Source: Bdellovibrionales bacterium (lineage in GTDB: Bacteria; Bdellovibrionota; UBA1018; CAIPTA01). From it: a DNA stretch of 19,892 bases. A program made the translations under genes and the position numbers. The notes under the pieces are model-generated. The model did not search any database and was not told the origin of the DNA. It saw nothing but the letters and a program-made list of their open reading frames with translations. Shown here piece after piece: positions 1 through 6,382 of this stretch. The stretch covers positions 1 through 19,892 of the forward strand of contig JAKFYM010000422.1 in assembly GCA_021730855.1 (NCBI GenBank), in the 5' to 3' direction. Positions within the stretch are counted from its first letter, which is position 1, and the number at the start of each line of letters is the position of its first letter.

Positions 1-335
1 ACACAGAGACGCGCCCCCACGAGCCCAGCGAAGCCCCGGGCGATGCCGGAAAAGGCCGTGGCCAGGCTCCACAGCGCCACGCCCGCGGCCATCACCTTGT
101 ACCGAGGTTTTTGGTCTCCTAACCAACCGAAGAGAGGAGAGACGAGGAAATAGGAAATCATGAAGGCCGTGGTGAGGAGGCCCACCTCCGTATCGGAAAG
201 GCCAAGGTCCACTTTGATCGTGGGGGCCAGCGCCGCCAGAATATATCGATCCAAATAATTGAAAAGGTTGATGAAAGTAAGGAGGAAGAGGACTAGTTTG
301 CCGCTCTCCCGCCAGGTGGGTTGTGCGTTCGTCAT
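1..335 (-). CDS. MFS transporter, N-terminal part (runs off left edge)
   Basis: The first 111 residues of a major facilitator superfamily permease are visible; the rest lies outside the window. A short cytoplasmic N-terminus is followed by a membrane helix at about residues 14-36 containing NYLDRYI, a second at about 50-70, and then the MFS loop signature GWLGDQKPRYK (residues 70-80) that connects TM2 and TM3. The pattern 'NYLDRY...LGLSDTEVGLL' resembles the spinster/hexuronate-like side of the superfamily, but substrate cannot be read from this fragment. The ATG overlaps the stop codon of the upstream pterin dehydratase gene as ATGA (332-335), so the two are probably co-transcribed and translationally coupled. 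MFS membership is secure; substrate is unknown. Confidence 0.85.
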   Translation of the reverse strand, partial: MTNAQPTWRESGKLVLFLLTFINLFNYLDRYILAALAPTIKVDLGLSDTEVGLLTTAFMISYFLVSPLFGWLGDQKPRYKVMAAGVALWSLATAFSGIARGFAGLVGARLC

Positions 336-616
336 GCAGGCGGTAGACGATTCGCCGCCGTGGCGAAAGCAAAATCCTTCTCCGTTAGGCCCCCGGCATC
401 ATGCGTGGAGAGGCGAAGCGTGACTTTTTGGTACTGCACCAGAATGTCGGGATGATGGTCCACTTTGTCGGCATGAGTGGCCACCTGATTCACAAAACGA
501 ATCGCTTCGGCAAAAGAGGGCAGGGTGAATTGCCGGAAAATCTCCTGGCCGTCTCGCTTCCAATCCGGCAGCTCGCGCAGCATTTGGGCGATTTTTGCTT
601 CTGGCAAGGCTTCCAT
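332..616 (-). CDS. phhB: Pterin-4a-carbinolamine dehydratase (PCD/DCoH family)
   Basis: Predicted cytoplasmic enzyme that dehydrates 4a-hydroxytetrahydrobiopterin to quinonoid dihydropterin, the recycling step after aromatic amino acid hydroxylation. The 94-residue length is normal for the family. The family core is present: VDHHPDI (residues 52-58) carries the paired active-site histidines, followed by YQKVTLRLSTHDAGGLTEKD with the third conserved His at 72. The start at 616 has a GGAGAAG ribosome-binding site about 5-6 bases upstream. The last four bases overlap the ATG of the MFS gene (ATGA), indicating a two-gene unit. No phenylalanine hydroxylase gene is visible nearby, so its physiological partner is unknown. 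Members outside phenylalanine metabolism also act in molybdopterin-related roles, so the exact role is inferred. Confidence 0.93.
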   Translation of the reverse strand: MEALPEAKIAQMLRELPDWKRDGQEIFRQFTLPSFAEAIRFVNQVATHADKVDHHPDILVQYQKVTLRLSTHDAGGLTEKDFAFATAANRLPPA

Positions 617-739
617 CTTTGCTTCTCCATTTGCGCCTCTCGGCGTTTTTTCTCAGACAGAAAATCCCGATTCGTCTTACATTGCAAGGAGAAACCTTGA
701 GTTCCACGCCGCCTTGCAATAAGGTGGCAGAAAGCCAAT
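617..739. promoter_or_regulatory. Divergent intergenic region with a 9-bp dyad and a leader hairpin
   Basis: This 123-bp spacer lies between the divergent phhB and helicase genes. Two structures are visible. First, ATTGCAAGG at 681-689 and CCTTGCAAT at 712-720 form a perfect 9-bp inverted repeat, with 22 bases between the arms, ending directly against the helicase Shine-Dalgarno-like AAGGTGG (721-727). Second, CGCC (634-637) and GGCG (642-645) flank a four-base loop. On the minus strand the loop is GAGA (a GNRA tetraloop) just upstream of the phhB ribosome-binding site; on the plus strand the hairpin is followed by six T. Promoters for both genes should lie here, but I could not assign convincing -35/-10 pairs. 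Confidence 0.45.
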
Positions 740-2554
740 ATGTCATTCCAAAATTTTCCGCTCCACGAAACCCTGCTCGCCAATATCACTGAAACTGGAT
801 TCACCGAACCCACGCAAATCCAGTCGGAGATCTTGCCCCTCGCCTTGGAAGGGAAAGATGTCTCGGGCCTCTCCCGCACCGGCACCGGCAAGACCGCAGC
901 GTTTCTGATCCCCACCTTGCATCGCCTCACCCAACTCCCACCCGATCGTCTCGCGCTCTGCCTCTCGCCCACGCGCGAGCTCGCGCAGCAGATCCAGGAA
1001 GAGGCCGATCGCCTAGGAAAAGGCCTCGGCTTTGGCACCGTGAGTGTGGTGGGCGGCATGAGCTCCGAAGACCAGATTCGCTGCTTACGCAATGGAGCGC
1101 GCCTGCTCACGGGCACTCCCGGCCGGATCATTGATTTGTACAAAGAGCGCGCCTTCGACCTCGCCAAAGTGGATATCCTAGTATTCGACGAAGCCGACCG
1201 TATGTTCGACATGGGCTTCATCCGTGACATGCAGTATCTCCTCTCGAAGGTGAATCCGCAGCGCCAGATCTTGCTCTTCAGCGCCACGATGAATTTTTCC
1301 GTCCTAAATTTGATTTATGAATATGGCTCGCATCCGCAGGAAGTGAACGTTTCCCGCGACCAAATGACGGCCGACAATATCCAGCAGGTCCTCTACCATG
1401 TGGGCGACCAGGAAAAGGCCGCCTCTCTGCTCGCCGTCTGCCGCAAACACTCGCCAGAAAAGGGCACGATCATTGTGTTCGTGAACTACAAAGAGCGGGT
1501 GCCTTGGGTAGCCGCCTTCCTCACCCAGAATGGCATTCCCGCCGAAGGCTTATCCAGCCTCCTGCGCCAAGAGCGCCGCAATAAGATCATTGCCGGATTC
1601 AAGGGTGGAAAATTCCGCGCCCTCGTGGCCACCGATGTGGCGTCGCGCGGCTTGGATGTGGACGATATTTCCCTCGTGGTGAACTACCACCTCCCCGAAG
1701 AAGCGGCCACCTATGTGCACCGGATCGGCCGTACGGCCCGTGCCGGCAAAGATGGGATCGCCGTGGCGATTTGCAGCTCGGAAGACGCGTACAACCAGAT
1801 GCGCGTGGAAGAATTTTTAGGAAACAAGATCCCAGTGCAATGGCTCGGAGAAGAAGAAATGCCCAAAGAAGTGAATTTCCCGCGACGTGACTCGATCCGC
1901 GAAGACGAGGGCGGCGAAGCCCCTGGCTCGCGTCCCCGGGAAGGGCGTGGTCCCCGTGATGGCGGCCGTGGCCGCACGAGAGATGCCCGTGGTCCCCGAG
2001 CTCCTCGCGAAGACCGGGCTCCGCGTGCCCCTCGCGCTCCCCGTGAAGAAGCCCCGGCTATCGCGGCAATGGATGCCGTTGCTGCGCCAGTGAGCGCTCC
2101 CGTAGCCCCTCGTTCCGAACCGCGTCGGGAAAATACCGAGCGCGTGGCTCCTGCCGGAAGACCAGAGCGCACTGCCCATGCCGGAGACCGTCCGGAGCGT
2201 GGCCCTCGCCGAGAAACAGGTGAACGTCATGAGCGCGGCGATCGCCCCGAAAGAGGAGGCGAAAGGCACCGCGGTGGACGTGGTCGTGATCGCCGCCCCC
2301 CACGTGAAGACTTTGCTGCTGCTGGTGTGGCCCCCGCCAATCTGCCGTCGCCCCTTACGGGCAGTCCCGTCATTTATTGCATGAAATCGGGCAAGCCCAA
2401 AAATTTGTCGGAAGACCAGTTCCGTGTGGTGATGGCCAACTATGATCGCCGCTTCCAAGGCCCGAAAATCTCTGGCAAGAAAAAAGCGGCGCCTGCTATC
2501 ATTAAGAAAATCAGTTCAAAGGTAACGGCCCTCTTCGGCAACCGCGGAAAATAA
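740..2554 (+). CDS. DEAD-box ATP-dependent RNA helicase with long RGP-rich C-terminal tail
   Basis: ATP-dependent RNA helicase of the RhlB/RhlE/CsdA type, acting on structured RNA in the cytoplasm (ribosome assembly, mRNA decay or cold adaptation). All core motifs are in order: Q motif GFTEPTQIQ (20-28), motif I RTGTGKT (46-52), PTREL (77-81), TPGR (126-129), DEAD (150-153), SAT (181-183), the RecA2 segment ATDVASRGLD (297-306) and HRIGRTAR (327-334). The helicase core ends near residue 378. Residues about 380-525 form a low-complexity Arg/Gly/Pro/Glu-rich tail, probably disordered and RNA-binding. A final basic segment follows (about 540-604, with FRVVMANYDRRFQGPKISGK). The 604-residue length exceeds the roughly 420-450 residues of a bare helicase because of this tail. 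AAGGTGG lies 12 bases upstream of the ATG. The antiporter gene follows after 30 bases. Confidence 0.95.
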   Translation: MSFQNFPLHETLLANITETGFTEPTQIQSEILPLALEGKDVSGLSRTGTGKTAAFLIPTLHRLTQLPPDRLALCLSPTRELAQQIQEEADRLGKGLGFGTVSVVGGMSSEDQIRCLRNGARLLTGTPGRIIDLYKERAFDLAKVDILVFDEADRMFDMGFIRDMQYLLSKVNPQRQILLFSATMNFSVLNLIYEYGSHPQEVNVSRDQMTADNIQQVLYHVGDQEKAASLLAVCRKHSPEKGTIIVFVNYKERVPWVAAFLTQNGIPAEGLSSLLRQERRNKIIAGFKGGKFRALVATDVASRGLDVDDISLVVNYHLPEEAATYVHRIGRTARAGKDGIAVAICSSEDAYNQMRVEEFLGNKIPVQWLGEEEMPKEVNFPRRDSIREDEGGEAPGSRPREGRGPRDGGRGRTRDARGPRAPREDRAPRAPRAPREEAPAIAAMDAVAAPVSAPVAPRSEPRRENTERVAPAGRPERTAHAGDRPERGPRRETGERHERGDRPERGGERHRGGRGRDRRPPREDFAAAGVAPANLPSPLTGSPVIYCMKSGKPKNLSEDQFRVVMANYDRRFQGPKISGKKKAAPAIIKKISSKVTALFGNRGK

Positions 2555-2555
2555 G

Positions 2556-2580
2556 CTCTGCGCCCGACGGGGCGAGGCTT
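2556..2580 (+). other. Hairpin in the helicase-antiporter spacer covering the ribosome-binding site
   Basis: CGCCC (2561-2565), loop GACG, GGGCG (2570-2574) form a perfect 5-bp GC stem. With small bulges it extends outward to a pairing of AGC-type bases near 2555 with GCT near 2578. There is no T tract, so it is not a good intrinsic terminator. The antiporter's ribosome-binding GAGG (2574-2577) lies at the base of the stem, so the structure could reduce translation initiation of the downstream gene. This is inferred from sequence only. Confidence 0.35.
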
Positions 2581-2584
2581 ATTC

Positions 2585-4255
2585 ATGCATTCGGGTTCGC
2601 CCCTACTCTCGATCCTCTATGTTTTTGTCGCCGCCCTGGTGAGCGCCACCATCCTCGTGCGCCTCCGGCAACCCAACCTCATTGGCTACCTGCTCGGCGG
2701 GATGCTGATTGGCCCCTACGGCCTGAAGCTCGTGCCCTACGAGAACGTGGAGCTCTTGGCCGAGATCGGCATCGGCCTCCTGATGTTCACCATCGGCGTG
2801 GAGCTTTCGATCTCCCAGCTGCTTCGGGTAAAGAATATCTCGATCCTGGGCGGCTCGCTCATCCTGATCACCACCACCCTCCTGTGTTTTGCCCTGCAAC
2901 CGCTCTTTCACTGGACCCATGCCGAGGCCACCATCTGGGGCCTGGTGACGGGCCTGTCCTCCACCGTGGTGGTGCTGCGGCTTTTGGCGGAGCGAGGGGA
3001 GGTGGGCTCCACTCACGGAAATGTGACCACCGGAATGCTGCTCTTCCAAGACGTGATCTCGATTCCCATCTTGGTCTTGCTCCCCACCCTCGCCTCCCAG
3101 CCTGGAGAGGGCCCGGGATTTGTGGGAGTGTCCCTCACCCTGGGGCGCCTGGGCCTTTTCCTCCTCGGCATCTATGTGCTGGCGCGCTTCCTGGTGCCTC
3201 GTTTGCTTCGTTACGTGGCCAATCTGCATAGCAAAGAGCTCTTCTCGCTGGCCATCCTGTGCATCACGCTCGGAATCGCCGCAGCCACCCAGACAGTGGG
3301 GCTCAGCCTCGCGCTCGGCGCGTTCCTAGCCGGCCTGATCGTGAGCGAAAGCGATTTTGGCAACCAAGCCGCCAGCGAAGTGCTGCCGCTAAAAGATTCG
3401 TTTAGCGCGGTCTTCTTCGTGAGCGTGGGCATGCTGCTAAACTTTTTTTATTTTATCGAGAAGTGGCCGCTCTTCACCGTGGGCTTGGCCCTGATCATGG
3501 TGACAAAATTCCTGATCATCCTCGTCACCAGCTTTTTCTTTCGCTACCCCTCGAAGATCTCGGTTTTTGTCGCCTTGGCGCTTTCGCAGATCGGAGAGTT
3601 TGGCTTCCTGATTTTACTGTCGGCCAAGAAACATGCCCTCATCTCGGAAAATTCCTACCAGCGCTTGCTCGGCATTTCCATTCTCTCGATCATCGCTACC
3701 CCCTATGTGCTGAAACTCTATCCCCGCGTGCGCCGCCTCTTCGGTTTCATGAACCGCATGGACTGGATTGCCCGCCAGGTGCGGCGGGCCGGAACCAAGA
3801 AACACAATCCCGGAGACGAAGCGCAGCTGGAGGGGCACGTGATTGTCTGTGGGTATGGCCCCACGGGCTCGATCGTGGTGAAGAAGCTGCAGAGCGTGGC
3901 GCTCCAGGTGGTGGTGGTGGATTTAAACTACCGCATGATCCAGTCACTCAAAGCCGCCCGCCAATTCGCTGTCTATGGGGATTCCGCCTCCACCATCGTG
4001 CTAGAAGCCGCAGGGCTCGAGAAAGCTTCGCTCTTGATTGTGACCATCCCCGATCCGCTGGCCATGCAGGCGCTGGTGAAGAAGGTGAAAAAGCTGCACC
4101 CCGCTTTGCCCATCGTGATGCGCGCTCGCTTCATGAGCGACCGCGATAAACTTCTAGAGCTCGGAGCGGACGAGGTGATTTGGGAAGAGCAAGAGGCCGG
4201 CGAGAAGCTGGCCCAACGAGCGATCGGCCGCATGAATATTCAGCGAGGGATCTGA
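2585..4255 (+). CDS. CPA2-family cation:proton antiporter with TrkA-N domain (KefB/YbaL-like)
   Basis: Inner-membrane monovalent cation (probably K+)/H+ antiporter or glutathione-gated-like K+ efflux protein. Residues 1 to about 390 are a Na+/H+ exchanger domain with a dozen or so hydrophobic helices. They include family signatures GLLMFTIGVELS, GLSSTVVVLRLLAERGE, LGAFLAGLIVSESDFGNQA and LSQIGEFGFLIL. Residues about 417-540 form a cytoplasmic Rossmann TrkA-N/RCK-N domain starting at HVIVCGYGPTG, with the GxGxxG nucleotide-binding turn. The 556-residue length fits YbaL/RosB-type members; no separate TrkA-C domain is evident. It follows the helicase by 30 bases on the same strand, so co-transcription is possible. 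Its last 16 bases overlap the 3' end of the convergent small gene. Family is certain; ion specificity is not. Confidence 0.93.
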   Translation: MHSGSPLLSILYVFVAALVSATILVRLRQPNLIGYLLGGMLIGPYGLKLVPYENVELLAEIGIGLLMFTIGVELSISQLLRVKNISILGGSLILITTTLLCFALQPLFHWTHAEATIWGLVTGLSSTVVVLRLLAERGEVGSTHGNVTTGMLLFQDVISIPILVLLPTLASQPGEGPGFVGVSLTLGRLGLFLLGIYVLARFLVPRLLRYVANLHSKELFSLAILCITLGIAAATQTVGLSLALGAFLAGLIVSESDFGNQAASEVLPLKDSFSAVFFVSVGMLLNFFYFIEKWPLFTVGLALIMVTKFLIILVTSFFFRYPSKISVFVALALSQIGEFGFLILLSAKKHALISENSYQRLLGISILSIIATPYVLKLYPRVRRLFGFMNRMDWIARQVRRAGTKKHNPGDEAQLEGHVIVCGYGPTGSIVVKKLQSVALQVVVVDLNYRMIQSLKAARQFAVYGDSASTIVLEAAGLEKASLLIVTIPDPLAMQALVKKVKKLHPALPIVMRARFMSDRDKLLELGADEVIWEEQEAGEKLAQRAIGRMNIQRGI

Positions 4256-4506
4256 GCCTCGAGCGTGGCCTGGATCACGGCAGTAGCCTGGGCGCAGTCG
4301 CGAATGTCCTCGGCAAGAATCTCCCCAACCATCACCACCGCTTGGGCTTCCGTGAAATTCCCTTGGGTGAGCTCGATCTGGTAGAGACCGATCCAAGCAT
4401 GGGTTTCAGGATCTTGCGCAATGCAAGCATGCAAATCCGCTTGGCTTAGCGCAAAGGCTTGGGTGGAAAAGAGAAAGACAAAGAGTGCCACCAGATTCTT
4501 TTTCAT
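4240..4506 (-). CDS. Small exported protein of unknown function with two cysteines
   Basis: I do not recognise this family. The 88-residue product starts with a clear Sec signal peptide: two Lys, a hydrophobic stretch to about residue 16, and a likely cleavage after QAFA (about residue 19). The mature part, about 69 residues, is probably helical and has exactly two cysteines (28 and 71), suggesting one disulfide. I place the start at 4506 because GGAGG lies six bases upstream. An ATG at 4509 is only three bases from it, and an in-frame ATG at 4542 falls inside the predicted -10 element. The 3' end overlaps the convergent antiporter gene by 16 bases. Signal peptide, ribosome-binding site and promoter together make this a real gene despite its size. 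Confidence 0.7.
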   Translation of the reverse strand: MKKNLVALFVFLFSTQAFALSQADLHACIAQDPETHAWIGLYQIELTQGNFTEAQAVVMVGEILAEDIRDCAQATAVIQATLEAQIPR

Positions 4507-4537
4507 CATATCCCTCCAGATACTGAAACAATGCGAG

Positions 4538-4567
4538 TACATAGCCGCAAATGATTGTGGCCGTCAA
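4538..4567 (-). promoter_or_regulatory. Candidate sigma-70-type promoter of the small exported protein gene
   Basis: Read on the minus strand, TTGACG (4567-4562) and TATGTA (4543-4538) are separated by 18 bases. The -35 matches the consensus at five of six positions; the -10 is weak. Transcription would start near 4531, giving a leader of about 25 bases that contains the GGAGGG ribosome-binding site. The spacing is coherent with the chosen start, but this is a sequence-only prediction. Confidence 0.35.
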
Positions 4568-4648
4568 TGGGTAAAAATAACGCGGTTACCTTAAGACAGA
4601 CCGAGGTCGGGTAAATCTTTCCTGCCGCATGGCGTGATTAAATGTTTT

Positions 4649-5509
4649 TTAATTATAAAAGATTGGATCCCGCCGGTAGGCCGCAAGCTCATCCACTTCT
4701 ATTTTGGGATCTACTATTTCTTCTGTTTTGCGCACAAACCAAAGCACATCCACGCCAACGGCCGGCACCGGGAAAAGTCCAGCGAGGGGACCCATCTTCC
4801 ATTCCGCAGCAGATTTTATTTTCGTACGAGAAAAGTGCAACTGATTCCCGACAATCGAATCGGGCATCGCCAGGCTCAACGCGACCTGGCTTTCCGCAAA
4901 GGCGAAACGGAAGGAGCAAAGCACCTCAAGCTCCTTCTCCCATTTTCGTAGGTTTTCCGGAATTGGTTTCTGAAATAGCTGTTCTAACAGACGGTAGGAA
5001 TACACTTTCAAATAAGGAGAATCTGAGGTCACTCCCAGACCCACCACCCTTCCCTGACGATCAAAACGGAAGCGGGCCTGCGCCGTTCCGGTGATTCCAT
5101 TTTGGATGAATTCAGCTGGATACCCTAAATTTCGCTGCACTCGCTGAAAAATCCAAACAAAGGCCCCTGTCTTTTCGGGTGCCGCCTGTTTGCCGAAAAA
5201 AGATTGGCTGCCGGGGAAAGGACCTGATTCCTCGGATAGAAAGGCATTGGGCGAGTCGGAACTCCCTATGTTCTGTTTGGGGGCAAGCAAGGAAAAATCC
5301 CTTACCTTCGATCTCGTGAGCTTAGTTTTCCCTCTTGAACTTATTCCCGCTCCACGCCCAACACCTGACGATAAATCCACCATAATGGCAGTAGGCACCG
5401 GCCCAGGAACAGGCTTGGGGATTTGGAAAAAAAAGAAACTCAGCACCAGAAGATGCAGGCCTAAGGAGAGAAGAAACGAAATGGAACGAAAAATTCGGAT
5501 TTTTTTCAT
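4649..5509 (-). CDS. TonB-family protein with an extra C-terminal extension
   Basis: Probable inner-membrane-anchored periplasmic protein of the TonB family, which transmits proton-motive energy from ExbB/ExbD to outer-membrane receptors. Residues 10-29 are a membrane helix containing SLGLH (15-19), matching the SxxxH motif of TonB transmembrane segments. A short Pro-rich stretch (31-40) follows, then a Ser/Gly-rich linker. The segment 128-205 resembles the TonB C-terminal fold: NLGYPAEFIQNGITGTAQARF, then FDRQGRVVGLGVTSDSPYLK. Odd points: the usual long Pro-Glu/Pro-Lys spacer is nearly absent, and about 80 residues (206-286) follow the TonB-like domain. No exbB/exbD is visible. The start at 5509 has GGAAGG a few bases upstream. 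It may be a TonB-like energiser for a dedicated system rather than siderophore import. Confidence 0.75.
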   Translation of the reverse strand: MKKIRIFRSISFLLSLGLHLLVLSFFFFQIPKPVPGPVPTAIMVDLSSGVGRGAGISSRGKTKLTRSKVRDFSLLAPKQNIGSSDSPNAFLSEESGPFPGSQSFFGKQAAPEKTGAFVWIFQRVQRNLGYPAEFIQNGITGTAQARFRFDRQGRVVGLGVTSDSPYLKVYSYRLLEQLFQKPIPENLRKWEKELEVLCSFRFAFAESQVALSLAMPDSIVGNQLHFSRTKIKSAAEWKMGPLAGLFPVPAVGVDVLWFVRKTEEIVDPKIEVDELAAYRRDPIFYN

Positions 5510-5558
5510 CCTGCCTTCCCCCTCCTCGGGCGGAGAATAACCTGAAATCTACGGCATA

Positions 5559-5572
5559 AGGAAATTTTTCCT
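5559..5572. repeat. Short inverted repeat between divergent genes
   Basis: AGGAAA, two T, TTTCCT form a perfect 14-base dyad in the 81-bp spacer between the TonB-like gene and the kinase-like gene. It could be an operator or simply AT-rich promoter DNA. No reliable promoter hexamers could be assigned around it. Confidence 0.25.
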
Positions 5573-5590
5573 CCTAACCGACAGAGTAGA

Positions 5591-6304
5591 GTGAGATCTT
5601 ATCGGCAAACACTTTTTCTTGTTCTCGCCCTGGCGCTGCTCCCCGGCAACAAAGCCTGGGAAAATGGGCCCTACGGCAACTGCCGCGGCTGGGATGCGCT
5701 CGTTCCTCAGGAAATTCCCTTTGCCTCGCTTAAGCCTCCCTATTTTACCCCCGAGCTTGGCGAACCCATTTATCCCTACGGGCTCGATCTTTCCGTTCCT
5801 CCCAACGCCAAAATATTCAAACTTGGCAAAGGAGAGTTTGGCGCCGTTTACCGCATTGAAGAAAGCAACGGGCAAAGCTTTGTGGTGAAGGTCTACGAAG
5901 ACTACGAAGCCAAGGAAATGGATCTTGCACGATTTTCCTATCTTGCCAAGGTGCTAAATAAAAGTCCTCGCTTACCGCGGGTCCGCTTCCACCTAGCGCA
6001 GGCTACGGAGCTGCCAGGCAATCAAACCCGCCTCAACTTCGTACCTGGCCGTACCCTCGCAAGCCTTTTAGATTCGCGCGACACACCGACCTCCCTACAC
6101 CTTGAGCTTATTCGACGCTTTGACCTGTTGTTGCAAAATCTAAGAGCGGATCTTGCGACTCAGGGAGCAGTCTTTTCTTCTTTTGGGAGCCCGATTATGG
6201 TGAAAGATCGTAGGGGAAAATTCACCATCGACTTTCTTCTGCATCATGGCAACATCCTCGTCGACCCTAATACCCTCGAGATGACGATCATTGATCCGTA
6301 CTAA
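5591..6304 (+). CDS. Exported protein-kinase-like protein, possibly a pseudokinase
   Basis: The 237-residue product begins with a Sec-type signal peptide (basic MRSYR, hydrophobic core 8-17, possible cleavage after NKA near residue 22). Residues 77-237 look like a compact protein-kinase or aminoglycoside-phosphotransferase fold. The visible elements are a Gly-rich loop LGKGEFGAVY (78-87), a VVKVY strand whose Lys100 matches the ATP-binding Lys, a hinge-like NFVPGRTLASLL (149-160), HHGNILVD (218-225) matching the catalytic-loop Asn region, and IIDPY (233-237) in place of DFG at the extreme C-terminus. The catalytic-loop Asp normally five residues before the Asn is absent; Asp214 is seven residues before it. 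There is no C-lobe beyond DPY. The start is GTG at 5591 with a poor ribosome-binding site. Export to an ATP-free compartment makes a binding or structural role plausible. Function unknown. Confidence 0.7.
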   Translation: MRSYRQTLFLVLALALLPGNKAWENGPYGNCRGWDALVPQEIPFASLKPPYFTPELGEPIYPYGLDLSVPPNAKIFKLGKGEFGAVYRIEESNGQSFVVKVYEDYEAKEMDLARFSYLAKVLNKSPRLPRVRFHLAQATELPGNQTRLNFVPGRTLASLLDSRDTPTSLHLELIRRFDLLLQNLRADLATQGAVFSSFGSPIMVKDRRGKFTIDFLLHHGNILVDPNTLEMTIIDPY

Positions 6305-6382
6305 GCCGCCACCAACCCTTCGAAATCCCTGGCTTTTCTTTGCATTCAATTTTCCCCGTATCCGCGCCGATACATCTATGTC

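Noticed and set aside
633..651. Plus-strand intrinsic terminator (CGCC-TCTC-GGCG then six T)
   Set aside because: The stem is only four base pairs and no plus-strand gene lies upstream to be terminated; it is noted only as a leader hairpin of the minus-strand gene.
1711..2458. Long open frames antisense to the helicase tail
   Set aside because: They mirror the GC-rich Arg/Gly/Pro codons of the sense gene, have low-complexity products, and no ribosome-binding site or homology signal was seen.
2603..3229. 208-codon open frame antisense to the antiporter
   Set aside because: Composition (His/Gln/Gly-rich, no hydrophobic core) is that of a shadow of the membrane-protein codons on the sense strand.
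6330..6344. Sigma-54-like sequence (TGG ... TTTGCA) upstream of the HDOD-kinase-regulator operon
   Set aside because: Only 9 bases separate the GG and GC elements; sigma-54 promoters need 10, and the CACG part of the -24 box is missing.
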